A stretch of DNA of 64,000 nt from Hungatella_A sp034142505 (GTDB lineage Bacteria > Bacillota > Clostridia > Lachnospirales > Lachnospiraceae): contig JAWZDV010000054.1 in assembly GCA_034142505.1 (NCBI GenBank), positions 1-64,000 of the forward strand, given 5' to 3'. Position 1 is the first letter of the stretch; the number at the start of each line of letters is the position of its first letter. Below are positions 15,993 to 24,873 of the stretch, one piece after another. The position numbers and the translations under genes are program-made. The notes below the pieces were generated by a model. The model saw only the letters and a list, made by a program, of their open reading frames with translations. It did not search any database and was not told where the DNA came from.

Positions 15993-17429
15993 ATGGCAAA
16001 ATATTTGATGCTTGACCGGAGACTGTTAAATCCGCAGGCGATGGAGAATGTACAGTTACTTGTGACGCCGCCTGTAAAGGATGAGGTTCACAATCCGTTG
16101 TTTACGGAGGAAAAGCCATGGGAGGTACGCATTGACAATGGATATCCCAATGTTCTCTATGACAGGAAAGCGGAGATTTACCGCTGTTATTACACGTTGT
16201 TTATTGAGGACGAGGACAGCAGAGGTGCAGACCGGATGGAACGGGCAGGCAGAAATTATATGCCCCGCCCGGACCGTGTTCCCGGATTAGCCTACGCGGA
16301 GAGTAAAGACGGCATTCACTGGGTAAAACCTGGTTTAAACCGGGTAGAATGGCAGGGCAATACTGAGAATAATCTGGTTTTTGCCTTTGCCCATGGAACG
16401 GGAGTCATGATTGATGAATGGGATCAGGACCCGGCGCGGCGCTATAAGATGGTGACAAAGATGGATCAGCCGGGGAGAGGTGCATACATGGCGGTGTCCT
16501 TTTCCCCGGACGGTGTGAACTGGATGACGCCGATTCCGTGGCCGGAGCATAATCCTCCGGCGGACAGTCATAATCTGCCTTTCTTTGATGAGCGGGAGAA
16601 CTGCTATATGCTGCTTTCCCGTATCTGGAAGGATGGAATCAGGATTACGACGCTGAGCAAGAGTGATGATTTTATCCATTGGAGTGAGCCGGAGGAGACC
16701 TTGCGTGGAGTCGGGTTTGAGAATCAGGTTTACGCGATGCCGGTATTTCGATGGGGAGATTTATATCTGGGGCTGGCGTCTGTCATCCATGAGGGGGACA
16801 GGTCGGCTGGTGACTTTGATCAGGTGGATTTGGAACTGGCCTGGGCGGCGCAGCCGGAGAGGTTTGATTTTGTGGCGGCCGGACAGCATTTGATTCCACG
16901 GGGAAGTGGAAGTTACCCGGATGGGGCATTTGACTGTGGCTGTATCTATGCATCACCTCCGGTCATGACGCCGGATGGGGAGATGTGGCTTTATTATATG
17001 GGTGGAAATGGGTGTCATACGAACTTCCGGGAAAGCGCTTTGGGCAGGGCTAAATGGCAGCCGGATCGATTTGCGGCACTGACACCGAGAACGCCGGATT
17101 CAGACAGTGTACTGGCTACCTGCAGATTGCGGGTGGATGGAGCTGGGCTGGAGGTTTTGGCGGAGCCGGTGGATGTGGAGAAGGAGTGGAAGCTGGCGGC
17201 GGAGATCAGCCCGTTTTGGAACAGTGACCCCTTTGAGGGATTTTCTTATGAGGAAAGTCATTGTGAACGGTTGGAGAATGGCTGGATTGCGATTTGGTTT
17301 GAAAAAGGGCTGGAAAGTCTGATTGGAGAGAAGGCCAGTTTAAAGCTGAGATTTCAGAATCTGAAGGTGTGGGCTGTGAAGGGCGATGTGGTGCAGGCGG
17401 AACACAGACTTTGGGAGGGCGCGGAATAA
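15993..17429 (+). CDS. Beta-propeller protein resembling GH32/GH43-type glycosidases, function unknown
   Basis: 478 aa, no signal peptide, so probably cytoplasmic. Repeating propeller-blade motifs of the S-x-D-G-x-x-W kind: ESKDGIHWVKPG, FSPDGVNWMTP, KSDDFIHWSEP; also YPNVLYDRKAEIYRCYY near the N-terminus, where GH32/43/68-like clan members have their nucleophile strand, and YPDGAFDCGCIYASPPVMTPDGEMWLYYMGG late. I cannot assign catalytic residues with confidence. It is the last gene of the Opp/NanA-like operon, 27 nt after the lyase, so it may cleave an imported glycoside before the lyase acts. Confidence 0.6.
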   Translation: MAKYLMLDRRLLNPQAMENVQLLVTPPVKDEVHNPLFTEEKPWEVRIDNGYPNVLYDRKAEIYRCYYTLFIEDEDSRGADRMERAGRNYMPRPDRVPGLAYAESKDGIHWVKPGLNRVEWQGNTENNLVFAFAHGTGVMIDEWDQDPARRYKMVTKMDQPGRGAYMAVSFSPDGVNWMTPIPWPEHNPPADSHNLPFFDERENCYMLLSRIWKDGIRITTLSKSDDFIHWSEPEETLRGVGFENQVYAMPVFRWGDLYLGLASVIHEGDRSAGDFDQVDLELAWAAQPERFDFVAAGQHLIPRGSGSYPDGAFDCGCIYASPPVMTPDGEMWLYYMGGNGCHTNFRESALGRAKWQPDRFAALTPRTPDSDSVLATCRLRVDGAGLEVLAEPVDVEKEWKLAAEISPFWNSDPFEGFSYEESHCERLENGWIAIWFEKGLESLIGEKASLKLRFQNLKVWAVKGDVVQAEHRLWEGAE

Positions 17430-17443
17430 AAAGAGCGCCCTCC
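17414..17443. terminator. Hairpin at the convergent end of the Opp operon and topB
   Basis: GGAGGGCGC (17414-17422) pairs with GCGCCCTCC (17435-17443) across the stop codon of the propeller gene. It lacks a clear T-run on either strand, so termination may be weak or Rho-independent only in part; it sits between the two converging genes. Confidence 0.5.
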
Positions 17444-17475
17444 GTTGGCATTACCTCCTGTGAAACATAAGAAGC

Positions 17476-19695
17476 TTACTGTTTATCCAAATTCAGCTTT
17501 GCAAATGCATCGGCAAAGGCGGAGTTGATTGGCTGGCCGGCTTCTTTTTGCTGTTTGTTTAAATATTGGGCCACATCTTTTTTGGAGACGCCGGCGCCTT
17601 CTTTTTTGCGGCGTTCCTGGAAGTTTGCCAGTTTTTCTTTGTAGCCGCATTTGCAGACGAAGATCTGGGAGTCGCCGCTGCCGCGGAGTTCCATTTTCTT
17701 GTGGCATTTGGGACAGCGTGCATTGGAGGTGCGGGAGATGGTCTCCCGGTGGCCGCATTCCCGGTCCTGGCAGACCAGCATCTCACTGTTTTTGCCTTTG
17801 ACCAAGAGCATGCGTTTGCCGCATTCCGGACATTTGGTGTTGGTCAGGTTGTCGTGTCGGAACTGGCCTTCGCCGGACTTGATATCGTTTATTAAGTCCT
17901 GGGAATAGTTTCGGATATCCTTCATGAAAGCACCGCGCTTTAAGCTGCCTTTTGCGATCTGGGACAATTTCATCTCCCAGTCGGCCGTCAGCTCCGGTTT
18001 CTTCAGGTCTTCCGGTACGAGATTCAGTAGCTGTTTGGCTTTGGATGTCAGATAAATGTCCTTGCCCCGTTTTTCCAGAAGAAAGCTGGAAAACAGTTTC
18101 TCGATGATATCGGCTCTGGTTGCCACCGTGCCGAGACCGCCGGTTTCACCCAGGGTCTTTGCCATGGCCTTATCTTTTGATTCCATGTAGGCCACCGGGT
18201 TTTCCATAGCGGACAGAAGCGTGGCTTCGTTAAAGGGGGCAGGCGGTTTTGTCTTTCCTTCGGTTATGGAAACGGAGAGATTTGACAGTTTATCGCCCTT
18301 TTTCAAATCTGGTAATGTCTGGTCTTTGATTTCCGGTTCCTGGTCATTTTCCTGATCGGAATCTTCATAGCTGTTTGTGTCCTGCTCATAAACTTCTTTC
18401 CAGCCGGCAGATTTTACGATTTTTCCTTTGGCGGTGAAATGCTCCCCTCCTATGCTGACATCAAGGGTAGTCTGCTCATACTCGAAAGGCGGGCAGAGAA
18501 CTGCCAGGAATCTGCGGACTACCAGGTCGTAGATGCGGCGCTCGTCGATGGTCATGTGTTCCAGCTGGACATACTGTTCCGTCGGGATAATGGCGTGGTG
18601 GTCGGAGACCTTGGCATTGTCCACGAAGGACGGTTTTGCCGCAATTGGCTGGGCCGCAAGACGGGCCGCCAGTTTCTTGTACGGGCCGATACTGATGGCT
18701 CTCAGACGTTCTTTTAAGGTTGGCACAATATCACTGCTCAAGTAGCGGGAATCGGTCCTTGGGTAAGTCAGTACTTTATGATTCTCATAGAGACGCTGCA
18801 TGATGTTCAACGTTTCCTTAGCGGAATAGTCGAACCGTTTGTTGGCATCTCTTTGAAGCTCTGTTAAGTCGTAGAGTTGGGGCGCAAAGGTTTTCTTTGG
18901 GGTCTTCTTCACGTCTTCCACAGTCCCGGCAGTGTGGTTCAGCGTCTGAACCAGAGTTTGAATCCGCTTCTGATCGAAAGAACGGCTGCTCTTTGAGGCG
19001 CTGTCCTGCCATGTCAGCGTAAGGGATGGGGAAATGCATTTGGCTGTCATTCCATAATAGGGTTTCGGAACAAACGCCCGGATATCTTCTTCCCGCTTGG
19101 CAATCATAGCCAGTGTCGGCGTCTGGACGCGGCCGCAGGACAACTGGGCGTTATATTTACAGGTCAAGGCCCTGGTTGCGTTGATTCCAACCAGCCAGTC
19201 TGCCTCGGCGCGGCACATGGCGGCGTCATAGAGATTGTCATATTCATGTCCGTTCTTTAAATGCTGGAAACCTTCCCGGATGGCTTTGTCTGTGACAGAA
19301 GAGATCCAGAGACGTTTGATTGGTTTTTTACACCCCGCTTTTTCCAGGATCAGCCGCGCCACCAGTTCTCCCTCCCGGCCTGCGTCGGTGGCGATGATGA
19401 CTTCATTGACATCGGAACGGTTCAGCTGGGATTTGACAGCCTGGTACTGTTTGCCGGTCTGCTTGATGACCTCCAGCTTAAAGTGATCGGGAATCATGGG
19501 CAGGTGTTTCATTTTCCACTCTTTATACTTCTTGTCATAGTCCTCCGGGTCCGCCAGGGTAACCAGATGGCCCAGCCCCCACGTGACAATATAATTGTTA
19601 CCCTCGATATATCCGGGAGTCTTCTTCGAACACTGAAGAACCCGGGCAATATCGCGGGCAACGGATGGTTTTTCGGCGATTACTAATGATTTCAT
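17476..19695 (-). CDS. DNA topoisomerase III
   Basis: 739 aa type IA topoisomerase. N-terminal Toprim domain (MKSLVIAEKPSVARDIARVL ... ATDAGREGELVARLI with the DxDxE-type acidic cluster), followed by the four-domain clamp, the active-site Tyr in KVLTYPRTDSRYL near residue 310, and two C-terminal zinc ribbons (CPECGKRM ... CQDREC; CPKCHKKM ... CKCG). Cleaves and passes single strands, decatenating replication or transfer intermediates. The size and single Toprim resemble TopB rather than TopA; similar genes also occur on conjugative elements, but nothing else here signals one. Transcribed alone, leftward, with AAGGAG upstream of ATG 19695. Confidence 0.92.
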   Translation of the reverse strand: MKSLVIAEKPSVARDIARVLQCSKKTPGYIEGNNYIVTWGLGHLVTLADPEDYDKKYKEWKMKHLPMIPDHFKLEVIKQTGKQYQAVKSQLNRSDVNEVIIATDAGREGELVARLILEKAGCKKPIKRLWISSVTDKAIREGFQHLKNGHEYDNLYDAAMCRAEADWLVGINATRALTCKYNAQLSCGRVQTPTLAMIAKREEDIRAFVPKPYYGMTAKCISPSLTLTWQDSASKSSRSFDQKRIQTLVQTLNHTAGTVEDVKKTPKKTFAPQLYDLTELQRDANKRFDYSAKETLNIMQRLYENHKVLTYPRTDSRYLSSDIVPTLKERLRAISIGPYKKLAARLAAQPIAAKPSFVDNAKVSDHHAIIPTEQYVQLEHMTIDERRIYDLVVRRFLAVLCPPFEYEQTTLDVSIGGEHFTAKGKIVKSAGWKEVYEQDTNSYEDSDQENDQEPEIKDQTLPDLKKGDKLSNLSVSITEGKTKPPAPFNEATLLSAMENPVAYMESKDKAMAKTLGETGGLGTVATRADIIEKLFSSFLLEKRGKDIYLTSKAKQLLNLVPEDLKKPELTADWEMKLSQIAKGSLKRGAFMKDIRNYSQDLINDIKSGEGQFRHDNLTNTKCPECGKRMLLVKGKNSEMLVCQDRECGHRETISRTSNARCPKCHKKMELRGSGDSQIFVCKCGYKEKLANFQERRKKEGAGVSKKDVAQYLNKQQKEAGQPINSAFADAFAKLNLDKQ

Positions 19696-19759
19696 ATAGA
19701 TAGAACTCCTTATTTTCTGTGATAAGGTTCATTCTACCACAGATGAGGGCAGGATAGCA

Positions 19760-19816
19760 AATCTGGGTTAATAAGGTTCGCCGTGCCTGAGCGGAATAGT
19801 TGATTTGCCAGCTCAT
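19760..19816 (-). pseudogene. Stub of a RelE/ParE-type toxin gene
   Basis: ATG at 19816 overlaps the antitoxin stop by ATGA, exactly as a toxin gene would, and the first codons give MSWQINYSAQARRTLL, which matches the opening beta strand and helix of Txe/RelE/ParE-family toxins. After about 12-16 residues the reading becomes Cys/Pro-rich and unlike any toxin, then runs into the 5' region of topB. The toxin therefore appears to be deleted except for its start. The right-hand limit of homology is my estimate. Confidence 0.5.
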
Positions 19817-20118
19817 ACACCGAAATCTCTTTTCATTTCGTCTTCAAGATTATCTGCAGAATACACCCTTCCAGCATCTATATCAGATAGACCCTTATTG
19901 AGTTCGGCTGAGAACTGTTCTTTGGTGAGTGAGCCAAAGGCAGTAGGAGCTTTTGCAGGTAGCTTCATGTCAAATGGAATGCCACGTTGCAGCACTACCT
20001 GTCTTAAAAACATACTGATAGCATTTGACATAGGTATTCCAAGCTGATCAAGAATTTCTTCAGCTTGTTCTTTGATGTTCGGTTCAACGCGAGTAAAAAT
20101 ATTAGCGGTTCGTGCCAT
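19813..20118 (-). CDS. RelB/DinJ-family antitoxin, apparently orphan
   Basis: 101 aa. MARTANIFTRVEPNIKEQAE is the ribbon-helix-helix N-terminus of RelB/DinJ antitoxins (TRVxPxxKxxAExIL), followed by LGIPMSNAISMFLRQVV and the conserved GIPFDMKLP. The C-terminus is the acidic toxin-wrapping tail (LSDIDAGRVYSADNLEDEMKRDFGV). Start at ATG 20118, 9 nt after AAGGAAG; longer in-frame starts lie in the promoter. The expected toxin downstream is reduced to a stub, so the protein may be decaying or may act on another toxin or as a DNA-binding autoregulator. Confidence 0.8.
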   Translation of the reverse strand: MARTANIFTRVEPNIKEQAEEILDQLGIPMSNAISMFLRQVVLQRGIPFDMKLPAKAPTAFGSLTKEQFSAELNKGLSDIDAGRVYSADNLEDEMKRDFGV

Positions 20119-20140
20119 ACAATCACTTCCTTTCATGACT

Positions 20141-20170
20141 AGTATAACATAACATGATTGCGCTATGCAA
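20141..20170 (-). promoter_or_regulatory. Promoter of the antitoxin gene
   Basis: Minus strand -35 TTGCAT (20170-20165), 18-nt spacer, -10 TATACT (20146-20141), 23 nt upstream of the ATG. Confidence 0.5.
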
Positions 20171-20210
20171 GCTAAATGCAATCAAAATGGGAATTTTGAA
20201 ATTCCAGTAA

Positions 20211-21689
20211 CTAAAGGTTGTCCCTGTTTTCACGAACCGCTTTGGGACTGACACCATAATACCGTTTAAATTGATTGGAAAAATAAGAGGGGTTCTGGAT
20301 TCCCACCATTTCTCCTATTTCATTAATATTGAAATTGGTGCATAAAAGCATTTTCCTGGCTTTAATCATTCGTATTTCAGTTATATATTCGGTGAAATTT
20401 TTACCAACTTCTTTTTTGAATAGTCTTGAAAAATATTCCTCACTCAAGTGAACTCGCTCTGCCATACCTGCCAGTGTCAGTGGATGATTATAGTGCATAG
20501 CGATATATTCTTTTGTATCTCTAATATAATCTGTAATATTATCCGGTTCTGGCAGAGAAGAGAAAAAGCGGGTGATACATTCAAGCACAGTTTGTAGATA
20601 GGATGCACTTAATATAGAACTGATGTAATCTCTAATATTGACAATACCTGAATCGGACCGATTATCGATCTCTTCCATTAAATTGATTACCGTTCGTTTT
20701 AACAAATTGGAATCCCATAAATGTTCTGTGATGAATAAGTGGCAGAGATCTAAAATTAATTTCTCTGTCACTTGAGGGCCATTGATGGTGTATTGCATTA
20801 AAATTTCAGATTTTTTATCATGAATCATTTGCTTTGTTATTTTGGAGCAGCAATGATCGACGGTTACCCGTGATGATGTCAATTCGGTGCATTCAAAAAA
20901 CTGTAATTCCCATGAGATCATGGCTTCATTTAACGCATCAGGTAATAAGGATAGATCTCTGTATATTGAACTGCATCCCATGTGGTTTTTTTCAGCAAAG
21001 CATTGCAAAATTTGTTTTTCTACATACTCCATAACAGTTTGATATTGACTGGAAGGGCAGGAAAGGTTGGCTATCAGCAGTGTAACATGAATTCCGCTGT
21101 AAAATGTAATGACATGCTGCAGCTGTTGGTTCATAGACCAATCCAATTTGTCGGTGTTGTAAAGTCCGTTATAAAAGGCGATAGCAAAGTATGGAGCCGG
21201 AGCCAAGTCTACATGATGGACCGTTAATTCTTCCTGGGTTACGGATACGGTCTTATCGTGGTGCAACAGGCCCCGGAGGAAATCATTGCGGAGTTTTTTA
21301 GTGTCGTCCTGTTCCAGAGAGAACCTCAGTGTCCGCTTGGTAAGATCAAGGACATCTTCTTTTGTCAGTTCATTTTTTAAAAGATACTCATAAACATTAT
21401 ATTTAACAGCTGATCTGGCAAATGTAAAATCATCGTGGCAGGTCAGAATAATAAGTTTGACTTGTGAATCCAGTTCACGAATCGCTTTAATTAACTGAAT
21501 ACCATCCAGTTTTGGCATCGTAATATCTGTAAAAATAAGGTCGTAAAAACATTGTTCCATCATCGATAACGCCTCTTCACCATTGGTGGCCTGATGAATC
21601 TCCTCCGGCTCAAGCCCGGCTGTCTGAAGACACATGGTCAGCCATTCCCGAATCAAAGACTCATCATCTACTATCAGAATTCTTGGCAT
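20211..21689 (-). CDS. Response regulator with AraC-type output domain (YesN-like)
   Basis: 492 aa. Receiver domain 1-120: MPRILIVDDESLIREWL (acidic pocket), FYDLIFTDITMPKLDG (phospho-acceptor Asp near 54), LIILTCHDDF and a Lys-containing LLKNEL loop. A long variable middle (about 130-380) and a C-terminal double HTH of the AraC family (HYNHPLTLAGMAERVHLSEEYFSRLFKKEVG, then MLLCTNFNINEIGEMVGIQNPSYFSNQFKRYYGVSPK). Partner of the histidine kinase whose gene overlaps it by 26 nt upstream. Probably switches on the divergent importer-sulfatase operon. Confidence 0.9.
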   Translation of the reverse strand: MPRILIVDDESLIREWLTMCLQTAGLEPEEIHQATNGEEALSMMEQCFYDLIFTDITMPKLDGIQLIKAIRELDSQVKLIILTCHDDFTFARSAVKYNVYEYLLKNELTKEDVLDLTKRTLRFSLEQDDTKKLRNDFLRGLLHHDKTVSVTQEELTVHHVDLAPAPYFAIAFYNGLYNTDKLDWSMNQQLQHVITFYSGIHVTLLIANLSCPSSQYQTVMEYVEKQILQCFAEKNHMGCSSIYRDLSLLPDALNEAMISWELQFFECTELTSSRVTVDHCCSKITKQMIHDKKSEILMQYTINGPQVTEKLILDLCHLFITEHLWDSNLLKRTVINLMEEIDNRSDSGIVNIRDYISSILSASYLQTVLECITRFFSSLPEPDNITDYIRDTKEYIAMHYNHPLTLAGMAERVHLSEEYFSRLFKKEVGKNFTEYITEIRMIKARKMLLCTNFNINEIGEMVGIQNPSYFSNQFKRYYGVSPKAVRENRDNL

Positions 21690-23430
21690 GTGAAAACTCC
21701 TCCTCTTGGCAGGCAGCGGTCAGGATGGCTTCCGTCCCCTGGCCCGGTTCACTGACTATTGTGATATCATATGGTTCGCCGTATAAAAGTTTAATGCGTT
21801 GACGGATATTAAGAAGCCCAATGCTGTTGCTGGTACGGGAATTCTTATAGGTTTCTTTCCATAATATGTCCACTTCCTGCTGACTCATTCCTTTCCCATT
21901 ATCACAAACTCTAATAATAAGCTTTTCTCGCAAACGATTAAAAGTGATACTAATGACAGCATTTTTACTCTGGTCATCAAATCCATGAAAAATAGAATTC
22001 TCAACAATCGGCTGTAGAATCAGGCGGGGGATTAAGACGTTGCTTAAACCTGGTTCCACCGTGATGTCCAATGAAATATTGCGTTGTTCATACCGGCACT
22101 GCATAAGAGCTACATAGCTTTTTAAATAACTGATTTCATCTTCAATCTTGATCCACTCCTTGCTGATATTAATAGGTATTTTTAATAAACGGACCAGATT
22201 GCTCAGCATTTCAGCGGCCTTTTCCCCCTTCCCTATTTCAATCAGGCATTTAATAGAGAAGAGGGTGTTGTGTAAAAAATGTGGATTAATCTGTGCCTGG
22301 AGAAAAGAGAGCTCCATTTGTCTCTTTTCCTTTTCATTCTGCTTGATTTGTGAAATGAGATCGTTCATTTTGTCGATTGTCATATTATAAATATTACTTA
22401 GTGCGAGAACTTCTTTATATTCAGGCCGTTGATCAATGCGGCTGAATTCATTATTAATCATTTGCTTTGCCATCGTGATAATTGGTCGTGAAATCCGTTT
22501 GGACAACAGATAAGAAGCGGTAAACGCCAGTATAATACAAAAGATCAGCAAGGCGGCAGCTGTCCAAAATACACTTGTAAAACTGCCAGTGATATTTTTT
22601 AACTCCAGTTCTTCTACAATTGTCCAGCCTGTATCGGGGCTGTAAACATTTGTATGAAGTATGATGTTTGTATTGTTTCGGGTGAATTGACTGGAATTTG
22701 GTTCAAAATGATCCCAAAAATATGGCATATAGTAAAGGCTGCTGCCAAGCAGGGAGGGAATGGAGTGGCTGATTGCTTTCCCATTTTCATCTAAGATATA
22801 AAGATGATAGCCTTTTTTAATCATATTGGCATAAGCTTCTTTCAGATAATCTGCGGAAACACTTACCAGAATAATTCCTTCATATTGGCTGTCTGTATTT
22901 ATGATACTTTTCACATAGCAAAGTTCAATATTATTTTCATTATTAGAGATATAATATCGTGACGACCAAAAAGCTGGCTTTGGCTGACTCATGTTTTCTA
23001 TGTACCAGAAAGAAGAGGAGATTTGTGATATGTCATGTGCGGTTATGTTACCTGACTGGAACACCTGCTGATTTTTCATCAGAATCATAATGCTGGGAGA
23101 CATTCCAAGCCGATTTAAAACGCTGCTTTTATCCTCCATGATTTTTTCCAGTTCATGTTCTAATTGTTCATACTGTTTGGAATCTTCAATCAATAATGGC
23201 AGACATTCCTGGTAGAGGCTGTCAGCCAAAAACTGCATTGCACTGTTGAGTATTTGATTCCTCTCCTCCAACTGGTTTAGAACATCCATGCGTGAGCGTT
23301 TTAAAACTTTAATGGAATTGGATAGCATGACAATGACAAGCGCTAATAAGATGGCGGAAAAAACCGATATAGTGACTGTAAATATATTTTTAAAATATAT
23401 GTTTTGTATATTGCGCTTTGAGTGTTTCAT
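21664..23430 (-). CDS. Sensor histidine kinase, YesM-like (HisKA_7TM-free, His_kinase family)
   Basis: 588 aa. Membrane helix near residues 15-37, extracellular sensor of about 240 residues, second helix near 285-310, HAMP linker (SYLLSKRISRPIITMAKQM), then the His_kinase domain with phospho-acceptor His in LQAQINPHFLHNTLFSIKCL and an ATPase domain with NxxxH-type PIVENSIFHG, and GxGxG-like VCDNGKGMSQQ. YesM-type kinases usually sense extracellular sugars or binding-protein complexes. The signal may be the substrate of the divergent importer. Confidence 0.9.
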   Translation of the reverse strand: MKHSKRNIQNIYFKNIFTVTISVFSAILLALVIVMLSNSIKVLKRSRMDVLNQLEERNQILNSAMQFLADSLYQECLPLLIEDSKQYEQLEHELEKIMEDKSSVLNRLGMSPSIMILMKNQQVFQSGNITAHDISQISSSFWYIENMSQPKPAFWSSRYYISNNENNIELCYVKSIINTDSQYEGIILVSVSADYLKEAYANMIKKGYHLYILDENGKAISHSIPSLLGSSLYYMPYFWDHFEPNSSQFTRNNTNIILHTNVYSPDTGWTIVEELELKNITGSFTSVFWTAAALLIFCIILAFTASYLLSKRISRPIITMAKQMINNEFSRIDQRPEYKEVLALSNIYNMTIDKMNDLISQIKQNEKEKRQMELSFLQAQINPHFLHNTLFSIKCLIEIGKGEKAAEMLSNLVRLLKIPINISKEWIKIEDEISYLKSYVALMQCRYEQRNISLDITVEPGLSNVLIPRLILQPIVENSIFHGFDDQSKNAVISITFNRLREKLIIRVCDNGKGMSQQEVDILWKETYKNSRTSNSIGLLNIRQRIKLLYGEPYDITIVSEPGQGTEAILTAACQEEEFSHAKNSDSR

Positions 23431-23593
23431 GAATGTCCTCCCTCAAATTTCTGTTTCTCTATTTTAGCATTTTTATAAATATCCTGCATGAAATTTTGAG
23501 GAAATGTCAAAATCATGACAGGGATACGTCAAAATTTTTATAGGTGGATACAAGATATATCATGAAATGAAAAGAGGACATCAAGAGGCTTTC

Positions 23594-23622
23594 TTGATAG
23601 TTTATGATGCATTCCATATAAT
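23594..23622 (+). promoter_or_regulatory. Promoter of the importer-sulfatase operon
   Basis: -35 TTGATA (23594-23599), 17-nt spacer, perfect -10 TATAAT (23617-23622), in the region divergent from the two-component system. Confidence 0.65.
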
Positions 23623-23670
23623 AAAAGCAGTTACTGCAATGAAACGTGTATTACTGAAAGGAGGAAGTGT

Positions 23671-24795
23671 ATGAAAAAGAAAAATTGGATTTTGGGTGCA
23701 TTGGCGCTGATTATGAGTATGGGTTTGTGTGCCTGCAGTGGAAAAAAAGATACACCTTTGGAGACAGAAGGCGGCTCCAAGGAAACGGCGTTATCTTCCG
23801 CGGAGAATAAGCCAAGTGGGGACGTGATTCGGGTGGCAACCATGCCCAATCATATTGGTTTGCCAATTCAGTATGCAGTAGATCAGGGAATGTATGAGGA
23901 AGCGGGACTCAATATTGAACTGATTCTGTTTCCGACCGGGGCTCCTATTAATGAAGCGTTGTCAGCTGGACAAGTGGATTTGGCAGGTAGTGGAATGGCA
24001 TCTGTTTTTGCGTTGGCTTCAGGAGATTGCTATTGGCTGGGAGATATGGTCAAAACGGTTGCGGGCCTCGGTGTGTATGTTCGGCCGGATAGTCCTGTTT
24101 TAAAGGAAAAAGGATTGATCGAAGGAAAACCCAATGTATACGGAAGCAAGGAAACTATTAAGGGCTTAACTATTTTGGGATCGCTTGGAACATCTGATCA
24201 GTTTGAAGCAGTATGCTGGGCGCAGCTGTTTGGGTTGACGGGAAATGATTTCGAGATGTTGAATATGGACAGAGGACCAGCCGTACAGGCTTTTAAAACC
24301 GGTGAAGGAGATGCGATTGCCTGTGGAGGGCCGCCTTACAATTATGAATTGGAGGAGGCCGGTTACATCCAGGCGGCTGGACTGACGGATGTATCCGGTA
24401 TTACGATTAGTGATGGGCTTGTGGGCAGAAAAGCGTTTGTGGATAAGAGACGGGATGATGTTAAGAAGTTTGTTGAGGTAACATATAAGGCGATTGATGA
24501 ATTATATAGCGATGATGAGTTGACAGCGAAAACCGGAATGAAATTTTACAATGATAATGGAAAAGACTATTCTGATGCAATGATGCAGGGTGAACTTAAC
24601 GATAAAGATTATATCGGGAAAGAGACGATCTCCCAGCCTGATTATCGATTTGGTTCTACTATGGCAGGGATGGGCGGTTTCTATGTGAAAGACGGAAAAA
24701 TAGAGCCAGAACTGGAAGAAAATATTTATTCTGCATTGTATCCGGAATTATTGGAAGAGATATACGGAATAGATATTCAGGTGTTTGAGAACTGA
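23671..24795 (+). CDS. ABC importer solute-binding lipoprotein, NMT1/SsuA family
   Basis: 374 aa. Lipoprotein signal peptide with lipobox GLCAC (Cys near 23). The mature protein begins an NMT1/SsuA-type fold: IRVATMPNHIGLPIQYAVDQGMYEEAGLNIELILFPTGAPINEALSAGQVDLAGSGM, the pattern of binding proteins for sulfonates, nitrate and thiamine precursors. AAAGGAGGAAGTGT precedes ATG 23671. Because a sulfatase ends the operon, a sulfate ester or sulfonate is the likely ligand, but the binding-pocket residues do not settle it. Confidence 0.85.
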   Translation: MKKKNWILGALALIMSMGLCACSGKKDTPLETEGGSKETALSSAENKPSGDVIRVATMPNHIGLPIQYAVDQGMYEEAGLNIELILFPTGAPINEALSAGQVDLAGSGMASVFALASGDCYWLGDMVKTVAGLGVYVRPDSPVLKEKGLIEGKPNVYGSKETIKGLTILGSLGTSDQFEAVCWAQLFGLTGNDFEMLNMDRGPAVQAFKTGEGDAIACGGPPYNYELEEAGYIQAAGLTDVSGITISDGLVGRKAFVDKRRDDVKKFVEVTYKAIDELYSDDELTAKTGMKFYNDNGKDYSDAMMQGELNDKDYIGKETISQPDYRFGSTMAGMGGFYVKDGKIEPELEENIYSALYPELLEEIYGIDIQVFEN

Positions 24796-24803
24796 TAAAT
24801 GAG

Positions 24804-24857
24804 ATATACCGGTATGGAGACCGTAGAAAATACAGTTAAGATACCGGTGTATTTTTA
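24804..24857 (+). terminator. Partial terminator after the binding-protein gene
   Basis: ATATACCGGTAT (24804-24815) pairs with ATACCGGTGTAT (24841-24852), followed by TTTTT. Read-through would give lower expression of permeases and ATPases than of the binding protein. Confidence 0.7.
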
Positions 24858-24873
24858 ATCAAGGAGTAAGGTC

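Noticed and set aside
17476..20118. Topoisomerase III plus toxin-antitoxin remnant as an integrative conjugative element
   Set aside because: No relaxase, integrase, coupling protein or att repeats are found around it.
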